From an uncultured Lachnospiraceae bacterium (GTDB lineage: Bacteria; Bacillota; Clostridia; Lachnospirales; Lachnospiraceae): a DNA stretch of 46,573 nt. The notes beneath the pieces were generated by a model. The model did not search any database. It had not been told where the DNA came from and worked only from the letters and a program-made list of their open reading frames with translations. Shown piece after piece: positions 32,145 to 40,817 of the stretch (positions are counted from its first letter, which is position 1; the number at the start of each line of letters is the position of its first letter). The stretch is from contig OMVA01000072.1 in NCBI GenBank assembly GCA_900314445.1, positions 1 through 46,573 of the forward strand. The letters are read 5' to 3'. A program made the translations under genes and the position numbers.

Positions 32145-32157
32145 TACATTTGCAAAT
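32145..32157. repeat. ATTTGCAAAT palindrome
   Basis: ACATTTGCAAATA, with a perfect 10-bp palindrome in the middle, sits 25 bases after the murI stop and before the next gene. Confidence 0.6.
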
Positions 32158-32180
32158 AGATTGATAGAAATGAGATTTAT

Positions 32181-32462
32181 ATGGAAGAGAAGAAAGAATT
32201 TAAAGATGTAAATGAGATGACTCCAGCAGAGCAGAAGGCGCGCCTGCAGAAGGCGGAAGCCATTCTTGCGGAGCAGGAGAAGAGCCGGGGCACCACTTGT
32301 GATACTTGTGCCTACTATGCCTTTGATGAGGAGTATGGTGGATATTTGTGTGATATCAATATGGACGAAGATGACTTTGCGCGACTGATGGAGAAGCGTG
32401 TTAAGGCCTGCCCATATTATAAGAATGGGGACGAATACAGGGTTGTTCGTCACCAGAATTAA
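32181..32462 (+). CDS. small four-cysteine protein (DUF6472-like)
   Basis: 93 residues. A helical charged N-terminal half is followed by CDTCAYY, then LCDINMDEDDFARL and KACPYYKNGDEYRVV. The four Cys (two in CxxC, two single) could bind a metal. The pattern fits the small Lachnospiraceae family annotated DUF6472. The function is unknown. Start ATG 32181 follows AAATGAGATTTAT. Confidence 0.65.
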   Translation: MEEKKEFKDVNEMTPAEQKARLQKAEAILAEQEKSRGTTCDTCAYYAFDEEYGGYLCDINMDEDDFARLMEKRVKACPYYKNGDEYRVVRHQN

Positions 32463-32525
32463 GCTGGGCCTTGGGGTGGCGAAAGCTAGGTAGAAGGTAT
32501 CAAAAGACTTGTGAGGAGACAGCGT

Positions 32526-33239
32526 ATGGAACGAGATACACTTATGATTGGTGGAGTGGAATTTAACTCCAGATTTATTTTAAGTTCTGGTAAGACAGGG
32601 CATTACACAAATGAGTTGATTCATTCAGCAATTGATGATGCGGGAGTTGAAATGATTTCCGTGGCTTTATCTCATCTGAATGAAGAGGATAATGGTTTGA
32701 AACAGGCACCAGAGGGCATTAAGTTTTTGCCTACGACTCTGGGTGCAAGAACTTTAGATGATGTGATTAAGATGGCTCACCTTTCCAAGGATAGAGGACT
32801 GGGAAATTTTATTAAGGTGGAGATTTTACATGACCTGAAATATGAACTTCCAGATAACGATGCCACAGTGGAAGCCACAAGAATTCTGACAGAGGAAGGC
32901 TTTAAGGTATTGTCCTATTTCTATCCAGATATGGTGCTGGCTGAGGAACTGGTTAAGGCGGGAGCGGTGGCCATTATGCCACTGGCATCTCCATCTGGTT
33001 CCAGCAAGGGACTGCAGACCAGAGATTTTATTGCAGCCATGATTGGAAGATTTGACGTGCCAATTATTGTGGACGCAGGAATTGGCAGACCATCCCAGGC
33101 TTGTGAAGCCATGGAAATTGGTTGTGATGGTATTATGGCGAACACAGCCCTGGCAACAGCAGATAACCTGCCAATGATGGCAAAAGCATTCCGCAATGCC
33201 ATTGATGCTGGTCGTCTGGCTTACCTGTCTCGTAAGTAA
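32526..33239 (+). CDS. thiG: ThiG-like thiazole synthase
   Basis: About 237 residues, TIM barrel. The Schiff-base Lys is in FIKVEIL near residue 98, and later motifs are IMPLASPSGSSKGL, VPIIVDAGIGRPSQACEAMEIGCDGI and the terminal ANTALATADN. ThiG joins deoxyxylulose phosphate, the ThiS thiocarboxylate and an imine to make the thiazole of thiamine. No thiS, thiF or thiH is present on either side in this window, so either those genes are elsewhere or this homologue does something related. ATG 32526 is chosen for its GAGGAG seven bases upstream. Confidence 0.85.
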   Translation: MERDTLMIGGVEFNSRFILSSGKTGHYTNELIHSAIDDAGVEMISVALSHLNEEDNGLKQAPEGIKFLPTTLGARTLDDVIKMAHLSKDRGLGNFIKVEILHDLKYELPDNDATVEATRILTEEGFKVLSYFYPDMVLAEELVKAGAVAIMPLASPSGSSKGLQTRDFIAAMIGRFDVPIIVDAGIGRPSQACEAMEIGCDGIMANTALATADNLPMMAKAFRNAIDAGRLAYLSRK

Positions 33240-33399
33240 AGATAGGCATTCCACTTAGACTTGGATGAATACGCAATTCAAATGGGCTGACTTTTACAAA
33301 AGTCAGAAGATGTGGTAACGTATACGCGGTAAAGAATTATTTGGCAGCTGGCTGTCAAATTTAAGAAATAGAAATGAAAATAGAAATGAGGAAAAAATA
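33240..33399. other. intergenic stretch with a hairpin
   Basis: A CTGACTTTTACAAAAGTCAG hairpin (about 33288-33307) is the only structure seen; no T run follows. It ends with GAGG, the map ribosome binding site. Confidence 0.4.
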
Positions 33400-34275
33400 A
33401 TGGCTAATAAAATCGGCCGCAATGATGCATGTTGGTGTGGTAGTGGTAAGAAGTATAAGACTTGTCATGAAGCGATTGATCGCAAGATTGAAATGTTTAA
33501 GAATCAGGGAGCTCTGGTTCCTTCACGTGCACTGCTGAAAACTCCTGATCAGATTGAAAAAATTAAAGAAAGTGCAAAGATTAACATCGCTTGTCTGGAT
33601 GCAGTAGCAGAGCAGATCAAGGCTGGTATGAGCACAGCAGAAATCGATAAGATTGTTTATGATACAACAATCAAGTATCACGGAATTCCTGCACCTTTAA
33701 ACTATGAAGGTTTCCCTAAGTCCGTTTGTACTTCTATTAATGATGCAGTTTGTCATGGTATTCCTTCTGAGGATGAAATCCTTCAGGATGGTGATATCAT
33801 CAACGTTGACTGTTCAACAATCTTAGATGGTTACTTCTCAGATTCATCGCGTATGTTCATGATTGGTAATGTATCAGCAGAAGATAAAAAACTTGTTGAA
33901 GATGTAAAGAAGGCATGTGAGCTTGGCCTTGAGCAGGTTAAACCCTGGGGCTTCCTGGGAGATATGGGCCAGACAATCAATGACTTCTGTAAGAGTCAGG
34001 GCTACAGCGTTGTTCGTGAAATCGGCGGACATGGTGTTGGACTTGAATTCCATGAGGAACCTTGGGTTTCTTATGTAACAAAGAAGGGCACAGATATGCT
34101 GATGGTTCCAGGTATGATGTTCACCATCGAACCAATGGTTAATATGGGCGCACCAGATGTGTTCGTAGATTCCGATAATGACTGGACAGTATATACAGAA
34201 GATGGTTCCAAGTCAGCACAGTGGGAGTTTCAGGTCCTTGTCACAGAAGACGGATATGAAATCATTTCTTACTAA
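33400..34275 (+). CDS. map: methionine aminopeptidase with SEC-C zinc motif
   Basis: 291 residues. An N-terminal SEC-C zinc motif (RNDACWCGSGKKYKTCHEA, residues 5-23) precedes a type I methionine aminopeptidase (about 55-291). The pita-bread metal ligands are visible: INVDCSTILDGYFSDSSRMF (the two Asp), HGVGLEFHEEPW (His) and FTIEPMV (Glu). It removes the initiator Met from new proteins. The SEC-C form is known in Gram-positive bacteria. Start ATG 33400 follows GAGGAAAAAATA. Confidence 0.95.
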   Translation: MANKIGRNDACWCGSGKKYKTCHEAIDRKIEMFKNQGALVPSRALLKTPDQIEKIKESAKINIACLDAVAEQIKAGMSTAEIDKIVYDTTIKYHGIPAPLNYEGFPKSVCTSINDAVCHGIPSEDEILQDGDIINVDCSTILDGYFSDSSRMFMIGNVSAEDKKLVEDVKKACELGLEQVKPWGFLGDMGQTINDFCKSQGYSVVREIGGHGVGLEFHEEPWVSYVTKKGTDMLMVPGMMFTIEPMVNMGAPDVFVDSDNDWTVYTEDGSKSAQWEFQVLVTEDGYEIISY

Positions 34276-34348
34276 TTTAGCAAATGGAATGTGCTAAGAT
34301 TTATGACTTTCCCAGGGACATAAGTTTGGCCACCAGGACAAAATAAAG

Positions 34349-34383
34349 AAGCGAGAATTTATAATTTGAATTCTCGCTTTTTT
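34349..34383. terminator. bidirectional terminator
   Basis: AAGCGAGAATT and AATTCTCGCTT pair perfectly and are followed by TTTT on the plus strand. It separates map from the converging HD-GYP gene. Confidence 0.88.
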
Positions 34384-34408
34384 GATTGCGAAAGGTTTTG
34401 GAATAAGC

Positions 34409-34423
34409 GACAAGTTCATTTGC
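34409..34423. repeat. GCAAATG element after the HD-GYP gene
   Basis: ACAAGTTCATTTGC, the AAC-type arm. It ends eight bases beyond the minus-strand stop at 34431. Confidence 0.6.
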
Positions 34424-34430
34424 CGGTTGT

Positions 34431-35720
34431 TTAAGGCATAAGGGTTGCAGTAGGTGCTGCTTCGTCAGGCTGGATACCACCAAATACCTGGTCCATGTCT
34501 TCTACGATACTGTTGTCCAAATCTCCACGAAGAACCATTTCACGCATGATTTCCATGGCCTTTTCGTGAGAGAAGCCTACTTTATAGGCACGCTTTTCTG
34601 TAAGAGCCTGATAGATATCGCAACAGGTCATAATCTGTTCTTCCTTGGAAAGATTCTTGGCAGTAAGGCCGTTTGGATATCCTTCTCCATTAATCTTTTC
34701 ATGGTGATTGGATGCCCAGCGTACAACCTCGTCCATTCCCTTGGAATGAATCTGGGAAAGAATCTGGTAGGTATAAATAACGTGACGTTTCATCACAAGA
34801 TATTCTTCATCTGTAAGTTTGGCTGGCTTCTGCAGAATCTCATTTGGAATCATAAGTTTACCAATGTCATGCAGGGCGCCTGCCAGATAGAAACGAGTCT
34901 TTTTATCTTCAGGGAAGCCATAGAACTTTGCCATGTTTTCCGCATTCTCTGCCACACCAATGGAATGACGGCAGGTGTAGTGCTGCTTAAAGTCCACAAT
35001 ACGAGCGAACAGAGTTGCCAGGTTTCTAACCTCTGAGAAGGAATATTCATCATTAAAATGCTTGGTTGCTTTTGCCAGATAAGTGTCTAACTGGTTATCA
35101 GATAAATGCATAAGATCTTTGTACTTAAAGTTCTTTGTAAAGGTCTCTGCAAGATCTGGAGCAAAGAAGGATCTGGTTTCGTTGGTTACGAAATAAAGAA
35201 TTTCCTTATAAATATCCTTGGTTGGACTTCGAAGATCGAATTTTTCTTCAATCATATAAGCCAGATGCATGAGCTGAGCTTTGATTGGAGTACGATCGAA
35301 GGTATGTTCGAATGGACCAGAACCGTCAGAACATTCTCTGTGTAAGAGGATGACATCACGGTTATTGGTACGGAAAGGTACGTACTTCATATTGTTTTCC
35401 GCAATGATACAACGACGGATGTTAAAGTCATTTTCGCTGTAACCGGTTCCCTGGTTATATTTCATATATTCCAGTTCTTCCTGATTGACTTCGGTCAGGG
35501 AATTATCATGGAGAATAGAAAAAGAAACCAGGTCTGTCAAATCATTGTTAGAAAGACCCATCATCTTACCTGCCATAATAGAAATAGCGGCAATACGCTT
35601 TGAATGACCAGGACGAATCTTGGTAGCAAGTTCGTTATCATGAGAATTCAAAAGCTCGTCCTCTGCGTTATCTAAGGCAGAAGATACCGCATATAAAATT
35701 TCATTTAAATTGATTTTCAA
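34431..35720 (-). CDS. HD-GYP domain protein with a degenerate first HD domain
   Basis: About 429 residues. The C-terminal HD-GYP domain is clear: RHSIGVAENAENM, GALHDIGKLMIPNEIL, NHHEKINGEGYPNG (GYP). It probably hydrolyses c-di-GMP. The N-terminal half holds a second, partial HD domain (GHSKRIAAISIMAGKMM and then SILHDNSL) that lacks several ligands. No membrane segment. The TTG start at 35720 has GTGAGG nine bases upstream; the frame further upstream has no site. With the diguanylate cyclase at 19942 the window contains both sides of a c-di-GMP cycle. Confidence 0.87.
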   Translation of the reverse strand: MKINLNEILYAVSSALDNAEDELLNSHDNELATKIRPGHSKRIAAISIMAGKMMGLSNNDLTDLVSFSILHDNSLTEVNQEELEYMKYNQGTGYSENDFNIRRCIIAENNMKYVPFRTNNRDVILLHRECSDGSGPFEHTFDRTPIKAQLMHLAYMIEEKFDLRSPTKDIYKEILYFVTNETRSFFAPDLAETFTKNFKYKDLMHLSDNQLDTYLAKATKHFNDEYSFSEVRNLATLFARIVDFKQHYTCRHSIGVAENAENMAKFYGFPEDKKTRFYLAGALHDIGKLMIPNEILQKPAKLTDEEYLVMKRHVIYTYQILSQIHSKGMDEVVRWASNHHEKINGEGYPNGLTAKNLSKEEQIMTCCDIYQALTEKRAYKVGFSHEKAMEIMREMVLRGDLDNSIVEDMDQVFGGIQPDEAAPTATLMP

Positions 35721-35849
35721 ATGGATTTTCCTCACTTTTGAGATGCATCTGAACCGATGGACTCTCAGAATCAAAAAGGCATGAAAAATGGTCACACACA
35801 CCTAAACGAATTTTACCGCATTTTCATTATTATGTAAATGAAACAGCGT

Positions 35850-35884
35850 GCGCAATCTGTCTCTAAATTGGAAACAGATTGCGC
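35850..35884 (-). terminator. strong hairpin between the minus-strand genes
   Basis: GCGCAATCTGT and ACAGATTGCGC pair perfectly over 11 bases. It follows the CPBP gene on the minus strand, 37 bases after its stop. No long T run on either side. Confidence 0.55.
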
Positions 35885-35920
35885 AGAATGACCTTGTATT
35901 AATTTGTATGAATGGGGAAC

Positions 35921-36820
35921 TTACATAAGGAGTGACAGAATTAAAAGTAGCAGAGTCACGACATAAAAGGCAAACATACCGGGAGCCAGGAAAATGGTCT
36001 TGCTGCGAATGTCCTTAGGAAGGGAACCAGGAATATCCTGTACCATAAATGCCTTGCAGTTGAGAATAAACATGATAATACCAGTAATCATAAGAGCCAT
36101 ATAGAAAAGACCATAGGCTACGGTTACGACCTGATTGTTTCCCTGACTTACATAGAGGCTGACTACAGAACCCATGAAGTTCACCATCATATGCAGGAAG
36201 ATTGTGTACTGAATCTTACCGGTGTTGAGATAAATGCTGGCGAAAATCATACCGATAATAAAGGCGTAGAAGAACTGGTACACATTTGCATGGAATAGAC
36301 CAAACATGAGGCCAGAAAGGATAATGGCCATCTGGCGACTGATTGGTCCAATACGATCCAGGAGAAGCTTACGGTAGAGGAACTCTTCAATGATTGGAGC
36401 AATAATAACAACGGTGAGAATGATCAGGGCAGGATTAACCTGCATCACAAGATCACTGACAGCATTTTCAGCGGTTACTCCAGGAATTAAATTGAGAAGT
36501 TTTCCCAAAACCTGACCAAGGAGAGCACCGGCGAACATGCCCGCCATACAGATTGTAAATACAGCAAAGAACCAGCCCACTGTAATCTTTCTTGGATATG
36601 GCTTCAGTTTTGGCAGATTTCTTACCATAAGATAAACCACTGGAAAAGCAAATAAATAAGAAGGAAGAGTTCCTACAAGTAATTGCATATTGGCGTTTTT
36701 TGCTAAATCAGGGGCTACACTTTGGATGAAGAGCATGATCAGTGTGGCGGCGACCTCACCAATAATCATATAGAGTGCGTAAGCGATACCAATTCTGGCA
36801 ACTGATTTTTTCTGTGGCAT
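35921..36820 (-). CDS. CPBP-family intramembrane metalloprotease
   Basis: 299 residues, about eight membrane helices. The CPBP (Abi) motifs are all present: EEFLYR (motif 1, near residue 150), FGLFHAN (motif 2, near 190) and the HMMVNF motif (motif 3, near 225). Family members cleave proteins inside the membrane; in Gram-positive bacteria several act in bacteriocin immunity or signalling. ATG 36820 with AGGGAG upstream is preferred; an ATG at 36862 in frame would need no clear site. The CATTTGC element at 36838-36844 is just upstream. Confidence 0.88.
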   Translation of the reverse strand: MPQKKSVARIGIAYALYMIIGEVAATLIMLFIQSVAPDLAKNANMQLLVGTLPSYLFAFPVVYLMVRNLPKLKPYPRKITVGWFFAVFTICMAGMFAGALLGQVLGKLLNLIPGVTAENAVSDLVMQVNPALIILTVVIIAPIIEEFLYRKLLLDRIGPISRQMAIILSGLMFGLFHANVYQFFYAFIIGMIFASIYLNTGKIQYTIFLHMMVNFMGSVVSLYVSQGNNQVVTVAYGLFYMALMITGIIMFILNCKAFMVQDIPGSLPKDIRSKTIFLAPGMFAFYVVTLLLLILSLLM

Positions 36821-36979
36821 AGTAATCTCCCTATTTCCATTTGCGAGTTCCCGTATAGACACAAGGTATATTTACGGGTTTACGCATTGAATTTGATTTC
36901 ATCGTTATAGATGCTTTCTATACTAACACATATTGAATCCCTAAGACATAAAACTCACATTTTTATCACATTATCAGTC

Positions 36980-37007
36980 TTGCAAAGTTAAATGAATGAT
37001 GTAAAAT
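36980..37007 (+). promoter_or_regulatory. lon promoter
   Basis: TTGCAA (36980-36985), a 16-base spacer and TAAAAT (37002-37007), just ahead of the CIRCE operator. Confidence 0.65.
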
Positions 37008-37011
37008 GTTT

Positions 37012-37038
37012 TTAGCACTCAATTGTAATAAGTGCTAA
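37012..37038 (+). promoter_or_regulatory. CIRCE operator (HrcA site) before lon
   Basis: TTAGCACTC (37012-37020), nine bases, AAGTGCTAA (37030-37038). The CIRCE consensus is TTAGCACTC-N9-GAGTGCTAA, so only one base differs. It begins four bases after the -10 element, at the expected transcription start, so HrcA would block the promoter and heat stress would relieve it. Confidence 0.92.
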
Positions 37039-37090
37039 CAGTGTAAGCTGCATTAGATGGAACCAGAGGAAAGAGGGGAAAACTAAGGAC

Positions 37091-37102
37091 AGTTCATTTG
37101 CA
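37091..37102. repeat. GCAAATG element before lon
   Basis: CAGTTCATTTGCA, the AAC-type arm, 31 bases before the lon start. Confidence 0.65.
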
Positions 37103-37132
37103 AAATATTATCAGGAAGAAAGGAATATAGTA

Positions 37133-39454
37133 ATGCTGACAATTCCAATTTATGACACAATCCTGCTTCCGGATGTGACATTTTATTTTAAGAAAGAAGT
37201 AATTGATGGCTGGAACATTGAGGAATTATACGATGGCCAGGAATTGATTTTTGCCATGCTGAAGGAAGATAAGGATGTGGTAGATGGCGTTAGCCTGGAT
37301 GAGGTTTATCCAATCGGTGTTTCCGCAAAAATCGAAAGTATTGACAGTGATGGGAATGTGAAGGTTCGCACCAAGGATCGTGTGAACTTTATTTCATTCG
37401 GACAGGACCCAGATGGCAATATTGATGCGGAGGTTGTGGTTCGTCCAGAAATGAACGACATGTCTGTGGATGAGAGAAAGACCAAGTTTGAGAAACTGAA
37501 GAAGGAGTTCCTTGGTTTTGTTCAGAAGTACCAGTGGGGCATCTGGGCAAGGGGATTTATCCTGCAGTGGAAGAATATCAATGAACTGGCATGTTCTATG
37601 TCTGGTTATTTTGCTCTTACCTGGGAGGAGAAAGTTGATTATGTTATGACTGACTCTGCAAAGGTTCGCTTTGAGAAGATTGAGCATGCATCCTATGAGT
37701 TTATGGAAATGGCTCGGGTGAATAATGAAGCCAGTGATGCCCAGAAGAAGCAGAATGAAAGCCTCTATCGTGAGGATGCCATTAAGAAGCAGATCAATAT
37801 CCTGCAGAAGGAACTGGATGATATGCATCCAGAAAATATTTCGGATGTAAGAAAGTTTGAGAAAAAGATTCAGGAATCTGGTATGAATGAGGAGGCTCGT
37901 CGGGAAGCAGAGAAGGTTCTAAATCGTATGAAGCAGGAAGGACAGGATGGACATGAGTATGGCATGCTCTATGACTACCTGGATTTCGTTACCAGCCTTT
38001 CCTGGAAAAATGAAAAGATGCCAGAGGTGAATCTGGACAAGGCAGAAGAGGTTCTGAACCGTGACCATTATGGACTGGCAAAGGTTAAGAAGAGAATTAT
38101 CCAGCAGCTGGCGGTTATGGCTTTAAATAAGAAGCAGTCTGGTTCTATCCTGCTCTTTGTGGGTGCACCGGGAACTGGTAAGACCTCCATTGGTCAGTCC
38201 ATCGCGGAAGCCCTTGGCAGGAAGTATGTACGTGTCAGCCTGGGTGGTGTTAGAGATGAGGCTGAAATCAGAGGCCATAGAAGAACCTATGTAGGTGCAA
38301 TGCCAGGACGTATTATGGATGGCATAGAAAAGACTGGGGTAAATAATCCGGTTATGGTACTGGATGAGGTGGATAAGCTGGTGAGAGATTACAGTGGTGA
38401 TCCGGCCTCTGCACTTCTGGAAGTACTAGATCCGGAACAGAATGCTACTTTTACAGATCACTACATGAATGTGCCATATGATCTGTCAAATGTATTTTTC
38501 GTATGTACTGCCAACTCCACGGATACCATTCCGGAACCACTTTTGAATCGTATGGAAGTTATTGATTTCTCTGGCTACACAGCCACAGATAAATTCCATA
38601 TTGCCAAGAAGCATCTGATTCCGAAGGCTATGAAGAAGATGGGGATTCAGAAGAAGGATATCTCTGTAACGGATGCAGCCATTAAGAAGATTATTTCTGA
38701 TTACACAATGGAGGCAGGTGTTCGAGGCCTGAAGAAGCAGATTGATAATCTCATGCGTTATGCTGCTGTGGAACTTGTAAGGAATCAGGACAAGCCTGAG
38801 AAAATTACAGTGAAGCCGGATCAGTTAAAGGAGTTCCTGGGACGCCGAGGTTTAAGTCATGATGTGATTGAAAAGAGTACGGTTCCCGGTATTGTCACAG
38901 GTCTTGCCTGGACTATGGCTGGCGGTGAAATCCTCTTCATTGAAACTAAGCTGGTAAAGGGTAGTGGTAAGGTGATTATCACAGGACAGCTGGGGGATGT
39001 TATGAAGGAGTCCGCTGAAATTGCTGTCTCTATTGTAAAGTCTATGTATCCAGAAGAGGCAGAAGTACTTCAGACTTCAGATCTTCATATCCATGTTCCA
39101 GAAGGAGCGGTTCCTAAGGACGGTCCTTCTGCAGGTATCACACTGGTAACTGCACTTTCATCTTTACTCACAGGTAAGAAGGTGGATCCTCGTATTGCCA
39201 TGACAGGTGAAGTATCTCTTCGTGGTAATGTAATGCCAATTGGTGGTCTACCTGAGAAGCTTATGGCTGCAGTACGTGCTGGAGTAAAGAAGGTCTACAT
39301 TCCTATTAAGAATGCAGATGATCTGGAAGATGTGGCTGATGAAGTAAAGAATCAACTTGAAATTGTGCCTGTAAAAACGATTACAGATGTAACAGAGGAA
39401 GTGTTGGGAAAGAAGCTGATTTTGGCTACAAAAAATAAGAAACTAAAAAAGTAA
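37133..39454 (+). CDS. lon: ATP-dependent Lon protease
   Basis: 773 residues. N-terminal substrate-binding region (about 1-190), AAA+ module with Walker A GAPGTGKTS (near residue 345) and Walker B VMVLDEVDKL (near 408), and a C-terminal peptidase with the catalytic Ser in PKDGPSAGIT (near 665) and Lys in KLMAAVRAGVKKVYIP (near 708). It degrades misfolded and regulatory proteins in the cytoplasm. The N-terminal region is divergent from the usual LON domain and lacks its typical first motif. Start ATG 37133 follows AGGAAGAAAGG. The promoter carries a CIRCE site. Confidence 0.94.
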   Translation: MLTIPIYDTILLPDVTFYFKKEVIDGWNIEELYDGQELIFAMLKEDKDVVDGVSLDEVYPIGVSAKIESIDSDGNVKVRTKDRVNFISFGQDPDGNIDAEVVVRPEMNDMSVDERKTKFEKLKKEFLGFVQKYQWGIWARGFILQWKNINELACSMSGYFALTWEEKVDYVMTDSAKVRFEKIEHASYEFMEMARVNNEASDAQKKQNESLYREDAIKKQINILQKELDDMHPENISDVRKFEKKIQESGMNEEARREAEKVLNRMKQEGQDGHEYGMLYDYLDFVTSLSWKNEKMPEVNLDKAEEVLNRDHYGLAKVKKRIIQQLAVMALNKKQSGSILLFVGAPGTGKTSIGQSIAEALGRKYVRVSLGGVRDEAEIRGHRRTYVGAMPGRIMDGIEKTGVNNPVMVLDEVDKLVRDYSGDPASALLEVLDPEQNATFTDHYMNVPYDLSNVFFVCTANSTDTIPEPLLNRMEVIDFSGYTATDKFHIAKKHLIPKAMKKMGIQKKDISVTDAAIKKIISDYTMEAGVRGLKKQIDNLMRYAAVELVRNQDKPEKITVKPDQLKEFLGRRGLSHDVIEKSTVPGIVTGLAWTMAGGEILFIETKLVKGSGKVIITGQLGDVMKESAEIAVSIVKSMYPEEAEVLQTSDLHIHVPEGAVPKDGPSAGITLVTALSSLLTGKKVDPRIAMTGEVSLRGNVMPIGGLPEKLMAAVRAGVKKVYIPIKNADDLEDVADEVKNQLEIVPVKTITDVTEEVLGKKLILATKNKKLKK

Positions 39455-39763
39455 AGCATATTACTTTATAAAATTAAGATAAATTTCAGTTTTATCCAAT
39501 AATAACAAGAAATAACACGCGTTGCACCTCTTTGAAAAAGTAACAAAATTTTAATAAAAAAATAGAAAATAATCTCCGTTTTTAAAAAAACATAGTGCTA
39601 TTTGGACATAAATATTAAAAAAAAGACATATGAAACCGAATGGAAAAAAGTGATTAGACACTTTTCAAAAAGTGTATATGTAAGACACGGACTGATTGTG
39701 GAATAATAACCTCGTTTTTTAGAGGAATTGCTCCTGCTTTATTTTACAATCGTTATCCGTAAA
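39455..39763. other. 309-base AT-rich gap between lon and atp
   Basis: No gene is seen. It contains long A runs and a small hairpin ACACTTTT/AAAAGTGT near 39658-39676. It ends at the atp upstream terminator. Confidence 0.5.
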
Positions 39764-39800
39764 AAAGGCAGAAAAGATAGGCTTTTTCTGCCTTCTTTTG
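39764..39800 (+). terminator. terminator upstream of the atp promoter
   Basis: AAGGCAGAAAA and TTTTCTGCCTT pair perfectly and are followed by CTTTTG. It shields the atp operon from upstream transcription. Confidence 0.82.
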
Positions 39801-39801
39801 C

Positions 39802-39830
39802 TTGACACTAAAATATGTCCGCCCTATACT
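39802..39830 (+). promoter_or_regulatory. atp operon promoter
   Basis: TTGACA (39802-39807), a 17-base spacer and TATACT (39825-39830). Only one base of the -10 differs from consensus. Confidence 0.93.
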
Positions 39831-39947
39831 TTTCATAGTGTGTTAGGGGGAAAGAACCAAGGTTGAGACTAGATTTGCGTGCCCCAAACCGGGTGCGCTT
39901 TTTCTTTTTCACCCCTGGCCGAAAATTCTGACGAAAGGAGAAAGAAG

Positions 39948-40787
39948 TTGGCTAAGAACAAGAAGAAAAATGTAATTATTGCCATCCTTTTACAGTTGGT
40001 TATTTTAGGCTGTCTGGTAGCATTTACATATAAAGTAAAGAATGGAAGTATTAAGAATGATATGCGTGATGCGGTATTGCATCAGGAGAATAAGATCAGC
40101 CTTTTTGGTCTCATGAACGTTGATCCATCCTTAATTTCTGCCTTTATCGTAACAATTCTTTTACTGGTATTTGCGGCAATCATTCGTATCTTTTTTATTC
40201 CTAGATTCAAATATGTACCTGGAAAATTCCAGATGCTGATTGAAGGCTGGGTAGGTTTGTTTGATAACCTGGCAAGAAGTAATAGTCCAGAAAGAAATAA
40301 ATTCCTGGGTGCCTATGTATTTATGGCAGGAACTTATATCTTTACAGGAACAATGTTCGAACTCTTTGGCGTTCAGGGTGTGGCAACAAATGGCAATTCT
40401 GTTTCCCTGCCAGCACCACTTGCCAATATCAATGGCGCGATTTGTATGGGATTTTTATCCTATGCTGTAATTATGGGTGGTGGTATTGCATCTAATAAGA
40501 TCAAGGGAGTATTTAAGACTCTGAAGGAATTCTCATTACCTGTATCCATGAGTTTCCGTCTTTTCGGTGCTTTACTTTCTGGTATGTTAGTAACAGAACT
40601 TGTTTACTACTTCATTCATCTTAGTTTTGTACTTCCTGTAATCGTTGGCGTGCTCTTTACAGTTATGCATGCTCTGATTCAGGCATACGTACTTACAATG
40701 CTCACAAGCGTTTACTATGGTGAAGTTTCAGAAAAAGTTGTTAAGAAGTCAAAGAAAGCTATGTCAGAAGTTGAGACAGCAAAGTAG
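39948..40787 (+). CDS. atpB: F1Fo ATP synthase subunit a
   Basis: 279 residues, five or six membrane helices. It forms the ion half-channels next to the c ring. The essential Arg is in SMSFRLFGALLSGML (near residue 200). The N-terminal 15 residues are strongly basic (MAKNKKKNV). A TTG start at 39948 is chosen because AAAGGAG lies seven bases upstream; an open frame reaching back to 39879 has none. It is the first gene of the operon; no atpI gene precedes it. Confidence 0.93.
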   Translation: MAKNKKKNVIIAILLQLVILGCLVAFTYKVKNGSIKNDMRDAVLHQENKISLFGLMNVDPSLISAFIVTILLLVFAAIIRIFFIPRFKYVPGKFQMLIEGWVGLFDNLARSNSPERNKFLGAYVFMAGTYIFTGTMFELFGVQGVATNGNSVSLPAPLANINGAICMGFLSYAVIMGGGIASNKIKGVFKTLKEFSLPVSMSFRLFGALLSGMLVTELVYYFIHLSFVLPVIVGVLFTVMHALIQAYVLTMLTSVYYGEVSEKVVKKSKKAMSEVETAK

Positions 40788-40817
40788 TCTCAAATAATAT
40801 TTTTGGAGGATTCATCC

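Noticed and set aside
32462..32525. TPP riboswitch before the ThiG homologue
   Set aside because: The gap is only about 60 bases and lacks the conserved CTGAGA and ACCTGATCTGG segments.
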